Source of the DNA: an uncultured Eubacteriales bacterium | GTDB lineage: Bacteria > Bacillota > Clostridia > Oscillospirales > CAG-272 | Direction of reading: 5' to 3' | DNA: 47,033 bases | Assembly (NCBI GenBank): GCA_900555785.1 | Contig: USMO01000001.1 | Location: 1-47,033 of the forward strand | Part shown: positions 32,994 to 40,278 of the stretch, piece by piece | How positions within the stretch are numbered: position 1 is the stretch's first letter | How the letters are laid out: every line of letters starts with the position of its first letter | Notes under the pieces: model-generated | The model's database searches: none | Told to the model about the DNA's origin: nothing | The model's input: only the letters and a program-made list of their open reading frames with translations | Program-made: the position numbers and the translations under genes

Positions 32994-35900
32994 TCAGTAG
33001 GAAGCCAGTGCGTCTGCAATGTCACTCAGGCATTCGGAAATGAAGTAGATCAGCTGCTGTTCGTTCAGAGAATTGATGCTGTAGCCGCCGTTCTTGCTTT
33101 CTGCGGTCTGCTTGCTGACGTTGACGTAGTAGACCGGAACCGTGACGGTCTTTCCGTCCGCTTTGGTCAGGGTCTTGGTCTCGGTAATGCCGTAGCTCTC
33201 CAGGATGTTTGCGAAGGAGGTTGATGCGTCGCGGAGCTGATCGATCTTGTTGTTTGCAATCGCGAATTTCGCCGCCAGAGCAGCTGCGTTCACCGCGTCG
33301 TATTTTGCGTTTCCTTCCTTAATAAATTCGGAAGTCAGACGGGTCATTGCCTCCATTGCCTGATCGGCGCGCTTCTTTGCCAGCGTCTGACCGATTTCCA
33401 GGGTCTCCAGTTTGAACTCCTCGCGCTTTCTGGTGATTTCCTTGTTGATGGTCTTAATGTAGCTGAGCAGCTCGGAGCTCGGGTCCGCGTCGTTGTTGTA
33501 AGCAGAGAGGAATGCGAAGTTGGTGTAACGGTCGATGATGTAGTAGCCGGGGTAGTTCGGGATGGAAGCCAGGTTGTTGAACTGGCGGCTGATCTCGGTG
33601 AACTCATCGTTGGTCCAGGGCATGCTCTCCAGAGCCTTCTTGTTTGCAGTGGAGTGTTTTGCGGAATCACCCAGAATTGCGACCATCTCGTTTGCGTACT
33701 CGGTCTGGCAGGGTGCATCGGTGTACCAGCGCAGGAAGGTCCATGCATTGGTGTAGTCGTGATTGTCCTTCTTCACCATCACCGCAGCGGTAACGGTCGA
33801 AACGGCACAGTTGTTGAAGGTCTCGTTGCCTTCCGAATCAGCCACGTAGTAGCCGGGCAGCGGAACGAATGTCCAGCAGCCGTCCAGCTCGGTTGCGAAG
33901 ACCTTGAGGTGGTTGTACAGGGACGTATAGTCGGAAATGATGATCGGCATTTCGCCGGTACGGAACCGGTTTGCTGCGTTATATTTATAAGGGAAGGAAT
34001 ACTGCGTGAACATGTTGCACATCGTCTCGAACGCCTTCAGACCCAGAACCGAATCCAGGTTGATGCGCATGCCGTCATCGGCAAACAGCGAACCGCCGAG
34101 CTGATAGAGGTGCATTTTGTAGTCGGTGGTAACACCGATTTCCATGTTGTTGGATTCCAGCTTGGACTGGGCGACGTAGAGGTCTTCCCAAGTCTTCGGA
34201 ATCTCGATCTCGAGGTTGAGCAGGATGTCGGTACGGATGAACATCATCGGGAACTGCTGGTTTTCCGGCAGACCGTAGGTGTGCATATCGCCGTCCGCGT
34301 CTGCGATGGAAAGCACCGTCATAGCAGCGTCGTTGAAATTCTGGACCACATCGTCAAAGCCTTCCAGCTCCTCAACGTTCATCAGTGCGCCACGAATTGC
34401 GTAGTTGATAACGTCGGTCTGTCCCAAGCCGAGGTAAACATCCGGTCCGATGCCTGCCAGAATCGAAGGCAGCAGCGTACCGCCCGAAATCAGCTTCAGG
34501 TCAACCGAGATCTGACTGTCCGGCGTGAAGTCGTTGGTGCAGAGGTTCCGGATGACCTGCGACTGGTCACGGCCGTAAGCCAGCCAGACGTTGACCGATT
34601 TCTTCTCGGCACCCGCTTCGGTTTCCATTGCCCCCATGCTGTTGTAGTCACGGAAGAAACTCATCACAAAGCTGGAAACTTCGTGAGCGATCGACTGGAA
34701 GAAGTTTGCCTTTGCCTTCGGTGCCTTTGCGGACGCGCCCTGGATCTGGAAGAAGTCAACCTGCAGCGGCTGCGTCTTGGAGTCGGTCAGGAAAGTACCC
34801 AGCGAACCGACATAGGATTTGAAGTTATCGAGGTTCTTTGCGATGGCATCCTCATCGCGTCCCATCTTCTCCAGCAGGGATTTCAGCTTATCGCAGATAC
34901 CAGTGTAGGAAGAGGAAACGCCGACCGTGTCTTCCTTGAGGAACTTGGAAACCTCGCCCAGCGCCTCAGCCTGCACCAGCATATCCAGCATGGTATTCGG
35001 GAGCAGACGGGTGAAGCTGTAGTCGCGGTAATTGTCAGGAGACGAACCGGTCAGCTTAATGATGCTGAGGTAGTCATCGTTGAGGGAGTTCAGGATGTTT
35101 TCGATCTGGCGGACCAGCGCGCTCATGGAGCCCAGCGCCACCTCGAAGTGCAGCGTGTAGGTCACGCCCTTTTCAAAGTACAGCCGGTAGGTCTCGTCCT
35201 TGTTGCCTCCCTTGGAAAGTCCCTTGACCTGCCATGCGTTGTCATAGTCAAAGCGAAGCTGCGTTGCTTCTTCGAACGGAACGCCGTTGTAGTAGCCGGC
35301 GGTGTTGCCGAATGCAGCCCGGTAAGCCTCTTCGCTGTCGTAGCCGTCGGTGTAAATCTTCAGCGTGCGGCAGACGTACATACCGTCAAGGTAGCTCTGC
35401 TTGAAACGGGTGAAGATTTCATACATGCCTGCGGAGTTAACCTGGAACTTGTAGTGGATCCACTGACCGGCAGTCTCCCACTTTTCGGTACCGATGGTGT
35501 TGAGCATCGTCCGGCCGGTGTCAACCGGAGAGGTCAGCGCATCGGAGCGGTCCTCAACCGGGTAGACCACGTTGGTGGAGGTGTTGACGGTGTTCTCACC
35601 TTCAATGCGGACCACGTCGGTTCCCTCTACCAGCGACACACCGCTGGCACGAAGCGCTTCCATATATTCTTCATAGGTCTGATTGGTCTTGGCAGGAGTC
35701 AGCGTCAGGGCACCGATGGCAACCGGTTCGTTTACGCCGGTCAGCGTCAGGGTCAGATGCTGTCCGTCCTCACCCGCCTCAATCGCAAATGCAAGCGGCG
35801 CGGAGTAGTAGCCGTCGCTGTCGTGAATGGTGTAATCCATCCACTTCGGCGTCTGTGCTGCAGTCGGGCGCAACTCGTTGTTCTTGGCATCGGTCACGAA

Positions 35901-36695
35901 GAAACGCAGTTCATATTTATCAATAAATGCGTTGATGGTGCTGGTCACAACTTCCGGGCGCTCGACGTACAGGATGCCGGCCTCGTCATCGATGTATGCA
36001 ACCAAGCCGACCTCTTCAGCCTCGCTCTTGACCCGCGCCAGATCTTCCTGCGCGTTCTTCTTCGACGGCTGATATGTGGCAGTCAGGACATCCTTCGCGT
36101 CGGATTTGAAGGAGGACCAGTTTTTCGGCAGAGTCAGCGACCGTGCTTCGCTGAACGGGACCGAGCCGTTGAGGTAAAATTCCCGCTCCGGCGATGCATT
36201 CTTATTGCTGATGGGATAGTAGGTCACAACAATGTTGTACAGCGCACGCTCGGTGATGCCGGACGCAGTCAAATCGATTGACCAGGTTGCGGAGCCGCTG
36301 CCGGGCGTGTAAACACCGGTCTTTCCCTCGTAGGTCTCGAGGTGAACCAGATCCTTCAGCTCGTAGCCTTCGGGCAGTGCGCTCTGGTCATTGCAAACCG
36401 TTCCGTCTGCCGTTGTCAGCGACCAGGAACCGTTTGTAATGGTAACCGTGTCACCCTTTGTGTTTGTAAAGGTCAGATTTGCGGTTGCGTCAACCGTCAC
36501 AGTCTTCTCACCGCTTGTCAGATCGGCACAGACCCGCGACTGATACTCCTCGTAGGAGAGAAGATCCCGCGAACTGATGTAATCGCCGATCGTTTTGTCG
36601 GTCATATCGGCGCTCACGACAAGCGCGGAACCGCTCACAAGAAGCAGAACTGCCAATGCAAAGCTGATCAGTCTTGTGACTTTCTTTTTTCCCAT
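32994..36695 (-). CDS. Giant carbohydrate-binding / ABC solute-binding fusion protein
   Basis: The 1233-residue exported protein is about three times a normal solute-binding protein. The signal peptide (TRLISFALAVLLLVSGSALV, then SADM) has no lipobox cysteine. Residues ~35-380 are beta-rich domains. Residues ~385-560 read as a carbohydrate-binding jelly roll (ETAGQWIHYKFQVNSAGMYE, YRLYFEKGVTYTLHFEVALG). A helical spacer follows. Residues ~695-1120 are a CUT1-type binding domain (VNVWLAYGRDQSQVIRNLC, SILAGIGPDVYLGLG, IPKTWEDLYVAQSKL, NAWTFLRWYTDA). The C-terminus is helical. The start at ATG 36695 has AGGAGG 8 bases upstream; a longer frame upstream is unsupported. It is first in the operon and should deliver a glycan to the permeases that follow. 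How it stays on the cell without a lipid or C-terminal anchor is unclear; an uncleaved signal is possible. Confidence 0.88.
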   Translation of the reverse strand: MGKKKVTRLISFALAVLLLVSGSALVVSADMTDKTIGDYISSRDLLSYEEYQSRVCADLTSGEKTVTVDATANLTFTNTKGDTVTITNGSWSLTTADGTVCNDQSALPEGYELKDLVHLETYEGKTGVYTPGSGSATWSIDLTASGITERALYNIVVTYYPISNKNASPEREFYLNGSVPFSEARSLTLPKNWSSFKSDAKDVLTATYQPSKKNAQEDLARVKSEAEEVGLVAYIDDEAGILYVERPEVVTSTINAFIDKYELRFFVTDAKNNELRPTAAQTPKWMDYTIHDSDGYYSAPLAFAIEAGEDGQHLTLTLTGVNEPVAIGALTLTPAKTNQTYEEYMEALRASGVSLVEGTDVVRIEGENTVNTSTNVVYPVEDRSDALTSPVDTGRTMLNTIGTEKWETAGQWIHYKFQVNSAGMYEIFTRFKQSYLDGMYVCRTLKIYTDGYDSEEAYRAAFGNTAGYYNGVPFEEATQLRFDYDNAWQVKGLSKGGNKDETYRLYFEKGVTYTLHFEVALGSMSALVRQIENILNSLNDDYLSIIKLTGSSPDNYRDYSFTRLLPNTMLDMLVQAEALGEVSKFLKEDTVGVSSSYTGICDKLKSLLEKMGRDEDAIAKNLDNFKSYVGSLGTFLTDSKTQPLQVDFFQIQGASAKAPKAKANFFQSIAHEVSSFVMSFFRDYNSMGAMETEAGAEKKSVNVWLAYGRDQSQVIRNLCTNDFTPDSQISVDLKLISGGTLLPSILAGIGPDVYLGLGQTDVINYAIRGALMNVEELEGFDDVVQNFNDAAMTVLSIADADGDMHTYGLPENQQFPMMFIRTDILLNLEIEIPKTWEDLYVAQSKLESNNMEIGVTTDYKMHLYQLGGSLFADDGMRINLDSVLGLKAFETMCNMFTQYSFPYKYNAANRFRTGEMPIIISDYTSLYNHLKVFATELDGCWTFVPLPGYYVADSEGNETFNNCAVSTVTAAVMVKKDNHDYTNAWTFLRWYTDAPCQTEYANEMVAILGDSAKHSTANKKALESMPWTNDEFTEISRQFNNLASIPNYPGYYIIDRYTNFAFLSAYNNDADPSSELLSYIKTINKEITRKREEFKLETLEIGQTLAKKRADQAMEAMTRLTSEFIKEGNAKYDAVNAAALAAKFAIANNKIDQLRDASTSFANILESYGITETKTLTKADGKTVTVPVYYVNVSKQTAESKNGGYSINSLNEQQLIYFISECLSDIADALASY

Positions 36696-36817
36696 TTGTG
36701 TTTCCTCCTGAAAATTCTTCCGGCATCTGCCGCCCCGCCGCTGCCACACGGCACGGGCTCAGCCACTACGCCCGGGAAATGAGAAACAGGCGCAGCGATA
36801 CCTTTTTTAACTTCTAT

Positions 36818-36846
36818 ATCATATCACAAAAAAATCGCATTGTCAA
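36818..36846 (-). promoter_or_regulatory. Promoter of the seven-gene transport operon
   Basis: Read leftward: TTGACA (36841-36846), 17 bases, TATGAT (36818-36823). The 5' untranslated leader to 36695 is about 115 bases. Confidence 0.85.
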
Positions 36847-36981
36847 GCAGAAAAAGTAGACAGCCGTCACCGGAAAATCAAAATCCGGTTCCGTTAATTC
36901 ACAATCGGTCAAAATTCCAGCCGATCAAAATTTACATTTTCGTTTGTGACTTTTTCCGCACCATTTCGTGAAATGCGGATA

Positions 36982-37102
36982 GTAAATATAATTTACAGGC
37001 TTTTCGCCTATTTTCACCCCATTTCATGCCGTTTTTGGCTATTATTTTTCTGTAAAACAGCTTGACAAATTTGTCGTTTTACAAATAGTAAATTTTATTT
37101 AC
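36982..37102. promoter_or_regulatory. Pair of GTAAAT-N3-ATTTAC palindromes (candidate operators)
   Basis: GTAAATATAATTTAC (36982-36996) and GTAAATTTTATTTAC (37088-37102) differ only in the central bases. Between them GTAAAAC (37052) and GTTTTAC (37076) flank the palindrome GACAAATTTGTC (37064-37075). The group lies 136-256 bases upstream of the transport operon's -35 box and may bind its regulator. Confidence 0.5.
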
Positions 37103-37385
37103 TCGTTCTTTCCAGACTTTTCAATCCGGCGTCATGCAAAACAACGAACAGATGTTGGTAATCTTGCACAATTTTGACCCAACATTTTCTACATCCTCGC
37201 AGATTGCACAAAAAGGGATGATTTTCCCTGTGCCTATCCATGTTTTCCTGAATTTAGGAATGATGTGGGGCGAACTTTGATTCGACAGGGTGCGACAGGA
37301 CGGAGAGCGGGCGGCGATGGGGGCGCGGAGAGAGGCTGCGCGGAGGGGGCGCGGAGGCAGGTTGTTGCGTGATTCATATTTTTTA

Positions 37386-37409
37386 TCCGTCTTGGATAGT
37401 GATTGACTG
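37386..37409 (+). repeat. 24-bp direct repeat, left copy
   Basis: The 24 bases from TCCGTCTTGG to GATTGACTG are identical to 46964-46987, and both are preceded by a T-run. The two copies enclose the gene block 37831-46846. Confidence 0.75.
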
Positions 37410-37448
37410 CTCATTCAAACCAAGAGAAGGTAGCCAACCGACAGCGAA

Positions 37449-37513
37449 TTTTTGCCCGAAGGGCAAAAACAGCGGCTCCACCCACCTATGGGGTGCGATA
37501 GCCGCTTTTTTTA
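37449..37513 (+). terminator. Double hairpin with rightward terminator
   Basis: TTTTTGCCC-GAA-GGGCAAAAA (37449-37469) is followed by AGCGGCT (37471-37477) pairing with AGCCGCT and a run of seven Ts ending at 37513. No rightward gene precedes it, so it may end a non-coding transcript or be part of a repeat. Confidence 0.6.
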
Positions 37514-37593
37514 TAAAATTCAAATCGCCCCGGGCAGCTCCCCCTCCGGATTCGCCAAACGTCCCAAATTCCGAACCGCCCGAATCATCCAAA

Positions 37594-37702
37594 AACTTTC
37601 CTCAGCCGGGGCTTTTCCTCCCCAAAGTGCGACGCACTCTGTAAATTCCAGCTCCCACATAAATTCTAACGCACTGTAAAAAAGCCCCGGCTGAGGAAAG
37701 TT
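37594..37702. repeat. 23-bp perfect inverted repeat
   Basis: Arms at 37594-37616 (AACTTTCCTCAGCCGGGG and onward) and 37680-37702 are exact complements, separated by 63 bases. Read in either direction the arm edge carries A or T runs. Confidence 0.8.
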
Positions 37703-37721
37703 CGGGGAGGATGAGGGAGGT

Positions 37722-37804
37722 TTGGAGGGAGAAGGCGTCGCGAAGCGACGGTAGCGGCTTGCCGCGTTGACCCCTACCCGAAAGGGGGTCCCTTCTCCCT
37801 CCAA
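37722..37804. repeat. Cloverleaf-like structured element
   Basis: A 14-bp perfect closing stem (TTGGAGGGAGAAGG at 37722-37735, complement at 37791-37804) encloses three hairpins in a row: CGTCGC-GAA-GCGACG (37736-37750), GCGG-CTTG-CCGC (37754-37765) and GACCCC-N10-GGGGTC (37769-37790). The linkers are 0-3 bases. It is not a tRNA. It could be a structured RNA or a cruciform-forming repeat, 27 bases from the end of the SGNH gene. Confidence 0.7.
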
Positions 37805-37830
37805 GACCTTTTCTTTCCCTTCACCCCTCC

Positions 37831-38922
37831 TCAAAACGCACCCTGCGTAAACGCGCGTTTGAGCTCGGCACCGAGGGCAGAGGCGAAAAGGGCGAACCCG
37901 TGGTCGTTGGGATGCGTGCCGTCAACCGTGCAGCCGTCCTCGTCGGGACCGCGGAAAACGGATGCGCCGTCAATGTAGTAAACGTTCCGGTCGCCGGTCT
38001 CGCGGGCATAACGGTACGTGTCAAAAATCACATCCCGGCGGGCAATGCTCTCCTCGTAAGCACTGTCAAAATCAAAGCGCGATACCATGATGTAGGGAAT
38101 CTCCGGATGCGCGGCGCGAATCGCACGGTAGAGCTTGCAGTGCGTCTCCTGCAGGTGCGCGGGATTCGGCGCGTTGTGGTCGTAGTCGGATACAAAAACA
38201 CTCATCGGGAGAGACGCAAGATAGTCAATCATCGTGTCTTCCGCCCTGCCGCAGCCGGAGAAGCCAAGATTGACGTAATCCAGATTGGTCCGGCGAGCCA
38301 GAATGTTCTGATAGCAGTTGCCCGGACGGGAAGCGCAACCACCCTGCGTGATGGAGCTGCCGTAGTAAACAATCGGATCCATGTCCCGATACCGTAGCCC
38401 GGCACCCAGCTGCGCCGTTTCCCGAACACCGATCAGAAGCGTGTCAACCCCGGCGTAAAGCGGGAAGTTGACGGTGATGTGCCGCAGCATCCGAGAGGGG
38501 AACCGAATGACCGACTCATAGCCGTCCTTGATGTCAAAGGGCGGCGTGAAGGTGCGCCAGTAGCGGGAGGTCCCGGTCAGGGGATCGTCTACATATAGGT
38601 CAAACCCCGCAGAACCGGTCAGCGGCATGTGCGACATTTTGCTGACACGGTGCATCGTAACGTGAATGGCAACCAGGTCCGAATCGGTTGAAAAGCGGAC
38701 CCGACCGCCGGCAGTGCAGTGCGCCAAACCTGCCACACCGGGGCTGACCGTTTGCGCTACGGCATCGGGCATCCGCCGGAAGGGGACCTGGTTCTTGTAG
38801 TCGTAAAGCCCGTAGACCGTAAACGGATCTTCCCGGACGTCACGCCAGACCAGGTCGGTCTCCTTGATTGTGCGGGGAACGCAAAAATTTGCGTCAATCT
38901 CTTCCAAAGATAACTGTTTCAT
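37831..38922 (-). CDS. SGNH/GDSL esterase with GxDLY N-terminal domain
   Basis: The product has 363 residues. Residues ~60-175 form a beta-sandwich with GSAGFDLYVDD, the GxDLY motif of a domain found before GDSL_3-type lipases. The SGNH part begins YYGSSITQGG with nucleophile Ser190, then GFSGCG (oxyanion glycine), SDYDHNAPN (asparagine block) and DGTHPNDHG with Asp334 and His337. All four blocks are present, so it should be an active esterase, probably removing acetyl groups from sugars. No signal peptide is seen, so it is cytoplasmic. GGAGG lies 7 bases before the ATG. It follows the AraC gene by 25 bases and shares its promoter. Confidence 0.9.
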   Translation of the reverse strand: MKQLSLEEIDANFCVPRTIKETDLVWRDVREDPFTVYGLYDYKNQVPFRRMPDAVAQTVSPGVAGLAHCTAGGRVRFSTDSDLVAIHVTMHRVSKMSHMPLTGSAGFDLYVDDPLTGTSRYWRTFTPPFDIKDGYESVIRFPSRMLRHITVNFPLYAGVDTLLIGVRETAQLGAGLRYRDMDPIVYYGSSITQGGCASRPGNCYQNILARRTNLDYVNLGFSGCGRAEDTMIDYLASLPMSVFVSDYDHNAPNPAHLQETHCKLYRAIRAAHPEIPYIMVSRFDFDSAYEESIARRDVIFDTYRYARETGDRNVYYIDGASVFRGPDEDGCTVDGTHPNDHGFALFASALGAELKRAFTQGAF

Positions 38923-38947
38923 CGTAAATCCTCCATTCGGATGTTTG

Positions 38948-39934
38948 TCATTGGTCAGACGGCTGCTCGGGCTGCTCGGCGGTCAGAACACTGAAGCCGT
39001 CGTTGGGGAGCAGCGGAATCTGGCGGTTTTCTTTTATGTAGGTGCGAGGGGAAACGCCGGTGTATTTCTTGAACAGCTTGCTGAACAGCGTGTAGTCGCT
39101 GTAGCCGGTCAGCGCGGCTGCCTGCCGGACGGTGTAGTTTTCAAAGGTCAGCTTGTTTGCCGCACATTCCATGCGCTTGCGAATCATCAGCTCGCGGAGC
39201 GAATACTTGCAGAAGCGTGCAAAAATCTCGCGCAGATAGGAAGGGGAAATGTGCAGATGATTGGCAACGTCCTTCGGGGTAATGCCGTCAAGCAGAAAGT
39301 TCTGGATGAAGCTCAGCGCGTTGCGGTAGTAGAGATAGGAGTCGATTTTGCTGTTCTCAAACTCGGTTTGCGTGTTCTCGTATTGGTGCAGGGCAAGCAG
39401 ACGGTGGAGCAGCCCCAGCAGGTAAAGTTCGGTGTCGTGGCGGGGGTGCGTGCGGTAGAGCGCATCGTAAAATTCGGGAATGATGGCATCCTGAAAGCGG
39501 AAGGGGTGAATGTGCGGAATCGAGAAGAACCCAACGCGGCGCAAAAGCTCCTCCTTGCCGGGACCGGAAATGCTGATGTAGTAGAACTCCGGCGGATCGT
39601 TTTCGTCGGCACGGATGGTGTGGGAATCGTAGGGGTGGGTAAAGAAAAACTGCCCGCCCACAACCGGCTCGCCGTTGAAATAGGTCTTGCCGGACAACAC
39701 ATAATGAATGATGAAGCGATCGACAAAACGCGGACCGTACGCCTTGCCCGGGTAGCTTTTCTCGTGCCCGAGCGCGGCAACATAATAGGAGGGAGCATCG
39801 TCCAGCTCCGAGGTGTAATAGCGGTGCGTGTAGAACACGCTTTTTTCATTTTCGAGAGAAAGCGGGACCGTGGAGCGGATGGAATACTCCTGGTTCCCCT
39901 CCGGATAGGTTGCGGAATAACGGTAGAATGCCAT
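38948..39934 (-). CDS. AraC-family regulator with cupin-type sensor
   Basis: The product has 328 residues. Residues ~40-130 look like the AraC cupin sensor (YVLSGKTYFNGEPVVGGQFF, FTHPYDSHTIRAD). Residues ~205-300 are the double helix-turn-helix (ITPKDVANHLHISPSYLREI, then VRQAAALTGYSDYTLFSKLF and YTGVSPRTY). The start at ATG 39934 has AAAGGAG 5 bases upstream; 58 upstream in-frame codons lack a site and cover the promoter. It is co-transcribed with the SGNH esterase and is divergent from the four-gene surface operon, which it most likely controls together with its own operon. The ligand is presumably a sugar. Confidence 0.92.
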   Translation of the reverse strand: MAFYRYSATYPEGNQEYSIRSTVPLSLENEKSVFYTHRYYTSELDDAPSYYVAALGHEKSYPGKAYGPRFVDRFIIHYVLSGKTYFNGEPVVGGQFFFTHPYDSHTIRADENDPPEFYYISISGPGKEELLRRVGFFSIPHIHPFRFQDAIIPEFYDALYRTHPRHDTELYLLGLLHRLLALHQYENTQTEFENSKIDSYLYYRNALSFIQNFLLDGITPKDVANHLHISPSYLREIFARFCKYSLRELMIRKRMECAANKLTFENYTVRQAAALTGYSDYTLFSKLFKKYTGVSPRTYIKENRQIPLLPNDGFSVLTAEQPEQPSDQ

Positions 39935-40001
39935 GTCTGCTCCTTTCTGCGGCTGCCCGGACTGAACGCGAACCCGACGTATTTGCGCCTGCATCCTGCT
40001 T

Positions 40002-40030
40002 ATTATAGCACATCCGTTTGCGGCTGTCAA
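40002..40030 (-). promoter_or_regulatory. Promoter of the AraC-SGNH operon
   Basis: Read leftward: TTGACA (40025-40030), 17 bases, TATAAT (40002-40007); a full consensus 68 bases before the start codon. Confidence 0.85.
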
Positions 40031-40108
40031 GCGGGTTTTGAAAAAAGAACATATTTCAAGTGCTGCAAGAAACGGCGAATATATCAGATTCTGTGTTTGA
40101 TAGTTCAC

Positions 40109-40143
40109 TTTTTACCAATTTTAACTTGTTAAATTTGTAAAAA
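40109..40143. promoter_or_regulatory. AT-rich palindrome between divergent promoters (candidate operator)
   Basis: TTAAC-TT-GTTAA (40121-40132) is exact, and the symmetry extends outward imperfectly to TTTTTAC at the left and GTAAAAAA at the right. It lies midway between the two divergent promoters. Confidence 0.5.
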
Positions 40144-40200
40144 ATGCCCAAAATTTAAAAGAGACCGTCGAAAACACCATATATAACAGCGAAAACACGC

Positions 40201-40229
40201 TTGCTTTTCGCAAAATCGGATGCTATAAT
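40201..40229 (+). promoter_or_regulatory. Promoter of the four-gene surface operon
   Basis: TTGCTT (40201-40206), 17 bases, TATAAT (40224-40229). The -35 is less perfect than in neighbouring promoters, leaving room for an activator. Confidence 0.8.
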
Positions 40230-40278
40230 TCTTGTGTAGGAGCGAACAGACCAAGAATGCTCCGCGGAGGTGTTCAAG

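Larger units (their letters stand above)
36847..37830. other. Gene-free, palindrome-rich stretch
   Basis: Nearly 1 kb without a supported gene. The left third is AT-rich and full of small palindromes. The middle (37285-37365) is very G-rich on this strand. The right third holds a rightward terminator, a 23-bp inverted repeat and a cloverleaf-like element. Short frames here lack ribosome sites. Confidence 0.65.

Noticed and set aside
37369..37644. Short frames on both strands in the palindrome-rich spacer
   Set aside because: They cover terminator hairpins and inverted-repeat arms and have no ribosome sites.
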